Part shown: positions 1-6,890 of the stretch, piece after piece
Layout: the number at the start of each line of letters is the position of its first letter
Position numbering within the stretch: the stretch's first letter is position 1
Assembly (NCBI GenBank): GCA_001873665.1
Contig: MNZO01000017.1
Location: 1-10,988, forward strand
Length of the DNA stretch: 10,988 bases
DNA from: Candidatus Shapirobacteria bacterium CG2_30_35_20
GTDB taxonomy: Bacteria > Patescibacteriota > Microgenomatia > UBA12405
Reading direction: 5' to 3'
Translations under genes and position numbers: made by a program
The notes under the pieces: generated by a model
What the model was told of the DNA's origin: nothing
The model's input: only the letters and a program-made list of their open reading frames with translations
The model's database searches: none

Positions 1-795
1 ATATTTTCCCACACTTTTAATGACTATCTAAATCAGCACAAATACATTTCCATTGTTCAATTAAATAATCGTCAAAATATTGAAAAAGACGAAACCATGC
101 AACAAATCAAAAAGAATAAAAAGCAAGAATTGTCAAACAAACAAGAGCAATTAACAGTCTTAGAGAAAAAACTGTCAGTCCAAAGAATCGATTTAATTTC
201 CCAAAAAAAAATAAAAAACAAGTTACTGTCAGATACGAAAAACGAAGAAAGTCGATACCAAGCATTACTAGCCCAAGCTCAGGCTGAGCTATACGCCATT
301 GAGCAAATTTTAGTTGGAAACGGTGAAGAAGTTGAGGTTGGAAATGTCGCTAAGGGGGATAAAATTGCCACCGTAATTCAAGGACAATCCTGTTCGTCGG
401 GAGGCACGCATATTCACTTTATGGTTAAAAATAACAATACCACCCAAAATCCATTTTCATATTTAAAAAATGGTATAAGTTATCAAGATTTTTCTGTTGG
501 TGACCCATTTAACCCGTCAGGTAGTTGGGATTGGCCAATAAAAGAAAAAATCGATTTTAATCAGGGGTATGGCAAAACATGGTCAGTTGCTCACACATGG
601 GTTGGAAAAATTTATCAATTTCACAATGGAATAGATATAACATCTGAATCAGATCAAAAAGTTTACTCAAGTATCAGCGGTAAATTATTCAGAGGTAAAT
701 TTAACACTAAAAGTTGTGTTTTAAAATATGTTCGAGTTCAAGATAGTGCCAATAGTTCCTTAAGTACCTTATCCCTCCATGTAAATTATTTTTGA
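1..795 (+). CDS. Coiled-coil M23/LytM-like cell-wall hydrolase, 5' end outside window
   Basis: The frame is open from base 1, so the gene starts upstream; the ATG at 97 is only an internal Met. The visible 264 residues begin with a lysine/glutamine-rich coiled coil (about bases 90-310) that ends in an LLAQAQAE segment, like the helical part of EnvC/PcsB-type proteins. Next come GDKIA and SCSSGGTHIHF (HxH at 409-417), matching the last part of an M23 domain, then NPFSYL. After a GSWDWP linker come QGYG, HNGID (His 622-624, Asp 634-636, the HxxxD zinc motif) and a terminal LSLHVNYF (His 778-780), matching the first part of an M23 domain. All expected active-site residues are present, but in permuted order. 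The likely role is peptidoglycan cleavage outside the membrane; a signal peptide or membrane anchor would lie in the missing 5' part. The gene ends in TGA and is in the same frame as the next gene. Family is fairly sure; activity is inferred. Confidence 0.8.
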   Translation: MFSHTFNDYLNQHKYISIVQLNNRQNIEKDETMQQIKKNKKQELSNKQEQLTVLEKKLSVQRIDLISQKKIKNKLLSDTKNEESRYQALLAQAQAELYAIEQILVGNGEEVEVGNVAKGDKIATVIQGQSCSSGGTHIHFMVKNNNTTQNPFSYLKNGISYQDFSVGDPFNPSGSWDWPIKEKIDFNQGYGKTWSVAHTWVGKIYQFHNGIDITSESDQKVYSSISGKLFRGKFNTKSCVLKYVRVQDSANSSLSTLSLHVNYF

Positions 796-801
796 TATAC
801 T
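793..801 (+). promoter_or_regulatory. Candidate extended -10 promoter before the 811 gene
   Basis: The TGA stop codon of the upstream gene is followed directly by TATACT (796-801), giving TGn-TATACT, a 5 of 6 match to the -10 consensus with the extended TG. Nine bases separate it from the ATG at 811, so transcription would begin at or within a few bases of the start codon. No TTGACA-like -35 is visible and no Shine-Dalgarno sequence lies in the gap. The sequence is AT-rich, so chance matches are possible. Confidence 0.4.
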
Positions 802-810
802 TTTAAAATT

Positions 811-1533
811 ATGTTAAAACAAATCCCCGAATTATCATTGTTCTTACCTTGCTACAACGAAGGGAAAAATTTACAAAACACCGTTGACAAAACCCTCCCA
901 ATTCTCCAAAAAGTAGCCAAAAAATGGGAATTAATTATTGTTGACGATGGGTCAAAAGATGACACTGGTACAATTGCCAAATCCATCCAAAAACATTATC
1001 CCAACAATATTAAAATCATAACTCACCACCCCAATCGTGGCTATGGCGCCGCCTTTAAATCGGGTTTTTATAATGCCAAATACCAATGGATTGCTTTCAT
1101 TGATGCCGATGGTCAATTTGATTTTAATGATATTTATAAATTACTAGACACCCAAAAAAAAACCAAGGCCGATTTGGTTATTGGCTATTATCTAAAACGC
1201 CAAGTTCCTCTCTTTCGAATTATTGGTACCAAAGCCTGGCAAATTGCAGTTTTTCTTTTGTTTGGGCTAAAAGTCCGTGATATTGATTGTGGATTTAAAT
1301 TAGCCAACAAAAAAGTTATTGACACCATTCCCCAGCTCGTGGCGGAGCGTGGACCATTTATTTCTTCTGAGTTTTTAATTAAATCAAAAAAAGCCAATTT
1401 TAAAATCGAGCAAGTCGGAGTTCACCATTATCCACGTAATGCTGGTACTGCCACCGGTTCAAAGTTAAACGTTATTATCGCTGGTTTTAAGGATTTATTT
1501 CGCCTATGGTTTTACCTAAACTTTCGCGTCTAA
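811..1533 (+). CDS. GT2 polyprenyl-phosphate sugar synthase, DPM1-like
   Basis: The product, 240 residues, is a family 2 glycosyltransferase of the dolichyl-phosphate mannose synthase type. It would move a sugar from a nucleotide donor to polyprenyl phosphate on the cytoplasmic membrane face. Visible motifs are PCYNE (13-17), VDDGSKDDT (44-52), the metal-binding DADGQFD (98-104), CGFKL (160-164), SEFLIK (186-191) and HYPRNAGTATG (206-216). The length is close to single-domain DPM1 proteins, and there is no C-terminal membrane extension; a hydrophobic stretch at 134-154 probably touches the membrane. The next gene, a GT-C transferase, overlaps it by 28 bases, which suggests this enzyme makes that transferase's lipid-linked donor. 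The start is fixed by the in-frame TGA five codons upstream. A run of nine A at 1154-1162 is intact in frame. The sugar cannot be read from the sequence. Confidence 0.88.
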   Translation: MLKQIPELSLFLPCYNEGKNLQNTVDKTLPILQKVAKKWELIIVDDGSKDDTGTIAKSIQKHYPNNIKIITHHPNRGYGAAFKSGFYNAKYQWIAFIDADGQFDFNDIYKLLDTQKKTKADLVIGYYLKRQVPLFRIIGTKAWQIAVFLLFGLKVRDIDCGFKLANKKVIDTIPQLVAERGPFISSEFLIKSKKANFKIEQVGVHHYPRNAGTATGSKLNVIIAGFKDLFRLWFYLNFRV

Positions 1534-2930
1534 ACTGGCTACTAATTTTTATTATCGCCATCTCCGCCTTTATGCGGTTATATCGGATTGGTGATTACAT
1601 GGAATTTCTTGGCGATCAGGGTCGTGATGTGGTAATTGTCCGTGATTTTTTAAAGCACGGCAACCTATTTTTTATCGGACCCCAAACCAGTATTGGCAAT
1701 ATGTATTTAGGTCCTTATTATTATTATTTTATTGCCCCATCATTATTACTCTCCAATTTTTCTCCCATAGGACCCGCAATTTTTATTGCTCTTTTAAGCA
1801 TTTTAACAACATATCTAATTTACAAAATAACAGTCAAATATTTTGACAACAAAACTGGTTATATTGCTTCATTTTTATTTGCCATTTCCCCGGTAGTTAT
1901 TAAATACAGCAACTTTTCTTGGAATCCAAACATTATGCCCTTGTTTGCCCTGCTTTTTATTTATTTTATCGATCAAAAAAAATATATTTATGCCACCCTG
2001 GCTTTTATCATGTGTCTAAACTCTCATTACTTAGCCCTTCTTTTACTATTCCCTGCCTTATTTATAATTATTCTCGATAGAAAATATATTACTCATCATT
2101 GGTCATCTGTTATCGGTGCTCTGTTTACCTTTTTACTTTCTTTAGCCCCCCAACTATTATTTGACCTAAAACACGATGGTCAAAATATCAAAGCTTTAAC
2201 GATATTTTTTACTCAACGCGAAACTACGGTCAGCGTATTACCCTACAAAGCACTACCCATTCTTCCCGCCATGTTTAATCAAGTCACCACCAGGCTTTTG
2301 GCTGGCAAAGTCGAATCCGTCGGGGTTATTGTATCTATTATATTTTCTGTTCTAATTATTTATTCGTTATTTAAAATAAAAAATCGTTTTTTAAATATAT
2401 CTCTAGTTTGGTTTTTCTCTGGTTTAGTCGGTTTGGCATTATACAAGCAACACATATATGATCACTATTTTGGTTTTATCTATCCTGTCATTTTTATTTT
2501 GTTGGCCATAACTGTTTCCAGAATCAATAAATATTTAGCAATTATTATTGTGATTATATTATCTGGGTTATCTATATTTTCAAATCAATTTCAATGGGAA
2601 CCACCAAAGCAATTGGTTACAACACAGCAAATTGATAAATCAATTATTGACAAATCAAATGGAGAACCCTTTAACTTTGCCCTTTTGGCCAAAATGAATT
2701 ATGATCCAGGATATTTATATTATTTATCAGAAAACAAAAATTATTTTCACCTAAAAGACTTGATCACTGACCAGCTTTTTGTTGTCTGTGAGCCCTTTCA
2801 AATCGATTGTAATCCAATTAATAATCCCGAGTGGGGGATTGCCGCTTTCGGCTGGGCTAAAATTGACTCACAGTGGGAAATTGGCGATATCAAAATTTTC
2901 CGCCTCATCCACAATCCCACTGGTAACTAA
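1506..2930 (+). CDS. GT-C (GT39/ArnT-like) membrane glycosyltransferase
   Basis: The product, 474 residues, is a multi-pass membrane protein with about ten hydrophobic segments, the first at 9-25. Directly after it comes FLGDQGRD (35-41), where GT-C enzymes carry the catalytic Asp of the first outer loop; GNMYLGPYYYYF (64-75) follows, then SNFSWNP (135-141) and HIYDHYF (316-322). Residues from about 362 on are mostly hydrophilic and probably lie outside the membrane. The expected role is to take a sugar from polyprenyl-phosphate sugar and add it to an extracytoplasmic acceptor (glycan, lipid or protein). It overlaps the upstream DPM1-like gene by 28 bases, so translational coupling is likely. 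An in-frame TAA at 1488 leaves the ATG at 1506 as the first ATG start; Met23 falls inside the first membrane helix and is less plausible. Acceptor and sugar are unknown. Confidence 0.82.
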   Translation: MVLPKLSRLNWLLIFIIAISAFMRLYRIGDYMEFLGDQGRDVVIVRDFLKHGNLFFIGPQTSIGNMYLGPYYYYFIAPSLLLSNFSPIGPAIFIALLSILTTYLIYKITVKYFDNKTGYIASFLFAISPVVIKYSNFSWNPNIMPLFALLFIYFIDQKKYIYATLAFIMCLNSHYLALLLLFPALFIIILDRKYITHHWSSVIGALFTFLLSLAPQLLFDLKHDGQNIKALTIFFTQRETTVSVLPYKALPILPAMFNQVTTRLLAGKVESVGVIVSIIFSVLIIYSLFKIKNRFLNISLVWFFSGLVGLALYKQHIYDHYFGFIYPVIFILLAITVSRINKYLAIIIVIILSGLSIFSNQFQWEPPKQLVTTQQIDKSIIDKSNGEPFNFALLAKMNYDPGYLYYLSENKNYFHLKDLITDQLFVVCEPFQIDCNPINNPEWGIAAFGWAKIDSQWEIGDIKIFRLIHNPTGN

Positions 2931-2936
2931 TTACCA
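2921..2936 (+). repeat. Perfect 6-bp inverted repeat across a stop codon
   Basis: TGGTAA (2921-2926) and TTACCA (2931-2936) are exact reverse complements separated by CTAA, which contains the TAA stop of the 1506 gene. No T-run follows, so it is not a typical intrinsic terminator. It lies where a -35 element would be for the TATAAT at 2944-2949, so it could be an operator or a small mRNA hairpin, or simply chance. Confidence 0.35.
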
Positions 2937-2943
2937 TAACACT

Positions 2944-2949
2944 TATAAT
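2944..2949 (+). promoter_or_regulatory. Candidate -10 promoter element before the 2958 gene
   Basis: This is a perfect TATAAT in the 27-base gap between the 1506 and 2958 genes, ending eight bases before the ATG at 2958. Usual -10 to start-site spacing would place the first transcribed base at or just before the A of the ATG, giving a leaderless or nearly leaderless message. The -35 position has only TGGTAA, a 3 of 6 match. No Shine-Dalgarno sequence is present. It is the best promoter candidate in the window. Confidence 0.45.
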
Positions 2950-2957
2950 CAATAAGT

Positions 2958-3719
2958 ATGCAATCGTTAAGTGTCATCATTCCTTGTTATAACGAAGAAG
3001 AAAATATTAAAAGGGGAGTCTTGTCGGAAGTCGAAAAATACCTCTCGGCCCAAAAATATAAATGGGAAGTAATTATTTGCAACGACAAATCAAGCGATAA
3101 TAGTTTGTCTCTAGCATTGGCTTTTGCCCAAACACACCCCAACTTTACGGTTCTCGATCTCCCCAAGGGTGGCAAGGCTGGGGCTATTTGGGGAGGAATT
3201 CAACAAGCTCAATATGACATTGTCCTTCTTACCGACATGGATCAATCAACCCCCATACATGAATTATCAAAACTATTACCTTACTTTGAACAAAGTTATG
3301 ATGTGGTAATTGGGTCACGCGGACATCGTCGTGAAGGTAATTCAATTTTACGCAAATTAGGGGCAAATGTATTTAGGCATTTACGAAATATTTTTTTAAA
3401 AACCAATATTTACGATACCCAATGTGGTTTTAAGGCAATGAGAACTAATTTAGCCAAAAAAGTATTCCCCAAGCTTGCCGTTATAAAAAACATCCAAAAC
3501 CAATCTGTCTGGCGAGTAACTGCTTTTGATATCGAATTACTCTTAATTTCTCAAAAATTGGAATATAAAATCAAGGAGGTTAATGTTGACTGGCGAAACG
3601 AGGACACCAGTATCACCAAAGGTGATCCTAACATCCGCTATATTAATGAGTCAAAAGAGATGGTTCAGGAGGTATTACGCATCTTTTTAAACAAACTTAA
3701 GGGTAATTATGAAAAATAA
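2958..3719 (+). CDS. GT2 polyprenyl-phosphate sugar synthase, ALG5-like
   Basis: The product, 253 residues, resembles dolichyl-phosphate glucosyltransferase (ALG5) and bacterial relatives that make polyprenyl-phosphate hexose. Motifs are PCYNEEENI (9-17), NDKSSDNS (42-49, where most GT2 enzymes have DDGSxD), PKGGKAGAIWGG (69-80), TDMDQSTP (92-99, holding the DxD metal site), IGSRGHRREGNS (118-129), DTQCGFKA (153-160, an ALG5 hallmark) and FDIELL (about 189-194). There is no clear membrane helix, so it probably works at the inner membrane surface. It is the second such synthase here, and its final 11 bases overlap a GT-C gene, repeating the arrangement of the preceding pair. The start is preceded by a TATAAT and no Shine-Dalgarno sequence. 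Two strong Shine-Dalgarno-like strings lie inside the gene (3573-3580 and 3667-3673). Glucose is the family's usual sugar but is not proven here. Confidence 0.86.
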   Translation: MQSLSVIIPCYNEEENIKRGVLSEVEKYLSAQKYKWEVIICNDKSSDNSLSLALAFAQTHPNFTVLDLPKGGKAGAIWGGIQQAQYDIVLLTDMDQSTPIHELSKLLPYFEQSYDVVIGSRGHRREGNSILRKLGANVFRHLRNIFLKTNIYDTQCGFKAMRTNLAKKVFPKLAVIKNIQNQSVWRVTAFDIELLLISQKLEYKIKEVNVDWRNEDTSITKGDPNIRYINESKEMVQEVLRIFLNKLKGNYEK

Positions 3720-5199
3720 AATCCCTATATTATTATTTCTTGGTATTTCCCTATTATATTTTTTCACTCGACTCCAGCATTTAACTTCCATTCCAGTTTT
3801 TGGTGACGAAGCTATCTATTTGCGCTGGTCTCAGATTATAAAAAATGTCGAAACTTTACGTTTTATTTCCCTAAACGACGGCAAACAACCATTGTATATG
3901 TGGCTTGTTGTGCCATTATTAAAATTATTCCCCACCTTAGTTGCTGGTCGATTATTATCAATTTTAGCAGGCTATTTTATACTTGTCTTACTAATAATTT
4001 TATTTGCTATTTATCAAAACTTCTCATCAAAAAACAAAGAGCCACATTTGTTTTTAATCGAATCGTTAACTAAAAATATTTATAGTAATTTTATTCCCGC
4101 CTTAATCTATCTCTTTTTACCTTTCTCCTTTTTCTTCGACCGATTAGCTATACCCGATAATTTATTATCAGCTTTTGGCTTACTTACTATCATATTTGCC
4201 TTGCTTTTGGCTAAATATCCCAGACTAGATTTATCAATGTTACTTGGACTAAGTTTGGGATTAGCCTGGATTACCAAGTCACCTGCTATTTATTTTGTTG
4301 TTTTATCACTTCTTATTTTTGTGTTTTTGGGAAACTACAAAAAAATACTTTACCCCATAATTTCAGTCTTTATTAGTTTTTGTATTTACAATTTATTGCG
4401 TCTCGGACCTCAATTTCATCAAATTGCCTTACGAAATTTAGATTATATTTGGCCTATCTCCGAAATAATTCGCCACCCTCTCGACCCACTTGTCCCACAT
4501 CTTCGCGACCTAAACTCATTATCTGCAAAATTTATTTCCTTACCCCTTATACTATTACTTTTTATAAATTTCAAAAAAATAAATAAATTATTTTTTGTTT
4601 TACTTTTAACTTTTATCTTACCCTTGATATCAAATTTAGCTATAACGAAGGTCTTTACTGGTCGTTATATTTTGTTTAGCTTACCTTATCTTATCGTGTT
4701 AATGTCTCTTGGTTTTTTGAATCTTTCAAAAAAATTTAAATATACACTATTTTTTATTCTTCTTATTTTTATTCCTAATATTTATTATCAATATCAATTA
4801 AGTGTTAATCCTTTTACCATCGGACTCCCAAATTCAGAATCTGGATATCTTTCCGGTTGGACCTCTGGTTGGGGGATTGAAAATATCTCTCAATATTTAA
4901 TCGAACAATCAAAAGCATCCAATGTCATCGTCGGCACTGAAGGTTATTTTGGTACTTTTCCCGACGGTCTCCAAATATATACCAATGATATCCCTCATCT
5001 AACCGTTTTTGGTGTCGATAATGATTTGGTTAAAATTCCTGAAAAATTAATCGATGCTCGTAATCATGGTGATGATGTTTATGTTATAAAAAATTCATCA
5101 AAAAATAATTTTATCCCCTCAGATCTCATAAAATTAAGTTTAATCAACACCTACCTCAAGCCCGACGGTTCAACCATACTTCTCTATCAGCTTTTATGA
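3709..5199 (+). CDS. GT-C (GT39/PMT-like) membrane glycosyltransferase
   Basis: The product, 496 residues, belongs to the PMT/ArnT-like membrane glycosyltransferases. Visible marks are a first helix at 5-20, then FGDEAIYLRW (31-40) with the acidic pair of the first outer loop, DGKQPLYMWL (57-66), AGRLLSILAG (79-88), FFDRLAIPDNLL (142-153), GLAWITKSPA (184-193) and TGRYILFSLPYL (317-328). About ten hydrophobic segments are followed, from about 375, by a hydrophilic tail with GYLSGWTSGWG and GTEGYFGTFPDG, likely outside the cell membrane. It should use a polyprenyl-phosphate sugar donor, plausibly made by the ALG5-like enzyme whose gene overlaps it by 11 bases. A weak AAGGG lies five bases before the ATG. 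It ends in an ATGA overlap with the next gene. Family placement is strong; the acceptor is unknown. Confidence 0.87.
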   Translation: MKNKIPILLFLGISLLYFFTRLQHLTSIPVFGDEAIYLRWSQIIKNVETLRFISLNDGKQPLYMWLVVPLLKLFPTLVAGRLLSILAGYFILVLLIILFAIYQNFSSKNKEPHLFLIESLTKNIYSNFIPALIYLFLPFSFFFDRLAIPDNLLSAFGLLTIIFALLLAKYPRLDLSMLLGLSLGLAWITKSPAIYFVVLSLLIFVFLGNYKKILYPIISVFISFCIYNLLRLGPQFHQIALRNLDYIWPISEIIRHPLDPLVPHLRDLNSLSAKFISLPLILLLFINFKKINKLFFVLLLTFILPLISNLAITKVFTGRYILFSLPYLIVLMSLGFLNLSKKFKYTLFFILLIFIPNIYYQYQLSVNPFTIGLPNSESGYLSGWTSGWGIENISQYLIEQSKASNVIVGTEGYFGTFPDGLQIYTNDIPHLTVFGVDNDLVKIPEKLIDARNHGDDVYVIKNSSKNNFIPSDLIKLSLINTYLKPDGSTILLYQLL

Positions 5200-6890
5200 A
5201 AAATAAATATTTAATTCCCTTCATTTTATTTCTACTTATTATTCCAACTTTTATCTTTTTATTGCGACCAGGAATTTATTGGAATATGCACGACGATATG
5301 CAAATTATTCGCCAATTAGAAATGGAAAAATGTTTTCAAGATGGTCAAATTCCTTGTCGCTGGTCGCCAGATCTTGGTTTTGGCTACGGTTATCCCCTAT
5401 TTAACTTTTACCCTCCACTACCTTATTTTATTGGTGAAATATTTAGAGTTGTTGGTTTTTCTTTTGTCACTACCGTTAAGTTGACAGCGATTATTCAAAT
5501 AATAGCTTCTGCTTTTGCCATGTATATCCTTGGGGCTTCTATTTTTGGCTCTGTTGGTGGACTAATTTCAGCTATTTTTTATGCTTATGCCCCCTATCGA
5601 GCGGTCAACATCTTTGTTCGTGGCGCTATGAACGAAGCCTGGGCCTCAGTCTTTTTCCCCCTAATATTTTATTTTTCCAAAAAATTAATTACTGATAAAA
5701 GATTCTCTCCCCAAACATTTATTTTTCTCTCTTTATCCATCTCTGGATTATTACTTTCCCATAACCCCATGGCTTTAACCTTTATTCCTTTTGTTGGCAT
5801 TTGGTGTTTATATTGGCTAATTAACCTAAAAAATAAAATAAAGACAATCACAATCTTAATTCTTGCTTCCTTTTTGGCCATAAGTAATACTGCTTTTTTT
5901 ACCATACCCGTATTACTAGAATCCAAGCTTGTCCAAATTGAATCCATGTTTGTTAATTATTACCATTATTCTGTTCATTTTGTTTCCCTAAAACAATTAT
6001 TCATCAGTAATTTTTGGGGCGATGGACCTTCAGTCTGGGGGACCAATGATGGTATGCCTTTTATGATTGGCTATGTACACTGGATTGTTCCGCTATTTTT
6101 AATTTTTACCTCAATATATTTTCTCATAAAAAATCAGCAGCAATATACAGCCAAAATTACTTTATTGGTGGCATTAATGGGATTTTTTGCCACCTTTATG
6201 GCACATCAAAAAAGTGGTCTACTTTGGCTATATTTAACTCCTATTCAAAAAATTCAATTCCCCTGGCGATTTTTAAGTCATTCCTCTTTTCTTTTAGCCC
6301 TAAGTGCCGGTTCACTTGGCATTTTTACCAAAAAAAATAAATTTATCATTTTAACAGTTGTTATAACTATCGTTACCATAAATTGGAATCACTTTACCCC
6401 CATCACCTTTGGGCCAATCAACGATCAACAAAAACTATCTGGCCTCGCTTGGCAAAATCAAATCACTTCGGGAATATATGACTATCTCCCCCAAACCGCC
6501 TCCACTGCCGCCAAATCAGCCGCCAAACCGATTATCGACGAGATAAATATTACTCCCCCAAATTATGAAATATCGGGACTAAAGACTGGCACCGACTGGT
6601 CGCTATTTAATTTAAATTTAAAGCAAAATGCCACCATTACCATCTCTCGTCTGGCATACCCTGGGTTTAAGATTACCGATTTTGGACAAAATATCAAATA
6701 TAATATCGAACCAAAATTGGGTAGATTACAAATAGACCTCCCCGAGGGTCAACACCAAATATATATAAAATTAAGCAATACTCTAATTAGAACTGTCAGT
6801 AATATTATCTCCTTAATCTCTATAATCTCTATAATATTAGTATTAATCAATACCTATGGACGAACAAGAAATCGCCAATCTAAAAAATAA
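5196..6890 (+). CDS. PTPS-related (PF10131-type) large membrane protein, probable GT-C fold
   Basis: The product, 564 residues, looks like the '6-pyruvoyl-tetrahydropterin synthase-related' membrane family (PF10131), a name that does not reflect a known activity in bacteria. Marks are helix 1 (5-24), NMHDDMQIIRQ (30-40), DGQIPCRWSPDLGFGYGYP (49-67), FNFYPPLPYF (69-78) and YAPYRAVNIFVRGAMNEAWA (131-150). The Asp pair after helix 1 and the multi-helix plan resemble GT-C enzymes. From about 424 there is a soluble, probably beta-rich domain (YDYLP, AYPGFK at 487-492, LPEGQHQIYIK), a last helix at about 535-553 and a basic tail RTRNRQSKK that should face the cytoplasm. A similar tail plan is seen in YfhO-type membrane proteins. 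Its start shares ATGA with the preceding stop. It is probably an extracytoplasmic glycosyltransferase in the same pathway; that role is inferred. Confidence 0.8.
   Translation: MKNKYLIPFILFLLIIPTFIFLLRPGIYWNMHDDMQIIRQLEMEKCFQDGQIPCRWSPDLGFGYGYPLFNFYPPLPYFIGEIFRVVGFSFVTTVKLTAIIQIIASAFAMYILGASIFGSVGGLISAIFYAYAPYRAVNIFVRGAMNEAWASVFFPLIFYFSKKLITDKRFSPQTFIFLSLSISGLLLSHNPMALTFIPFVGIWCLYWLINLKNKIKTITILILASFLAISNTAFFTIPVLLESKLVQIESMFVNYYHYSVHFVSLKQLFISNFWGDGPSVWGTNDGMPFMIGYVHWIVPLFLIFTSIYFLIKNQQQYTAKITLLVALMGFFATFMAHQKSGLLWLYLTPIQKIQFPWRFLSHSSFLLALSAGSLGIFTKKNKFIILTVVITIVTINWNHFTPITFGPINDQQKLSGLAWQNQITSGIYDYLPQTASTAAKSAAKPIIDEINITPPNYEISGLKTGTDWSLFNLNLKQNATITISRLAYPGFKITDFGQNIKYNIEPKLGRLQIDLPEGQHQIYIKLSNTLIRTVSNIISLISIISIILVLINTYGRTRNRQSKK
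6815..6835 (+). repeat. Short 9-base tandem repeat inside a coding region
   Basis: AATCTCTAT occurs twice in tandem (6815-6823 and 6824-6832) and is followed by AAT. It encodes the repeating Ile/Ser part of the last membrane helix of the upstream gene. It also creates two TATAAT strings (6821-6826 and 6830-6835) about 20-30 bases before the flippase start at 6856. These could act as an internal promoter, but amino-acid composition explains them equally well. Confidence 0.3.

Noticed and set aside
1154..1162. Run of nine A as a frameshift or slippage site in the DPM1-like gene
   Set aside because: Conserved GT2 motifs before (DADG) and after (CGFKL, HYPR) are in the same frame, so the gene is intact and no second product is indicated.
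1188..1397. Minus-strand frame of 69 codons inside the DPM1-like gene
   Set aside because: It lies wholly within a well-supported GT2 gene on the other strand, and its translation shows no recognisable domain; shadow frame.
2921..2957. Intrinsic terminator at the end of the 1506 gene
   Set aside because: The dyad has only six pairs, is AT-rich and has no following T-run.
3583..3690. Possible small internal gene after the AAGGAGGT at 3573-3580
   Set aside because: The ATG at 3583 is only two bases from the Shine-Dalgarno-like string and opens a frame of about 35 codons with no recognisable features. The string is explained by the codons for the conserved KEVNV segment of the ALG5-like protein.
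5669..5947. Minus-strand frame of 92 codons inside the PF10131-type gene
   Set aside because: Fully nested in a strongly supported membrane protein gene; composition looks like an antisense shadow of hydrophobic codons.
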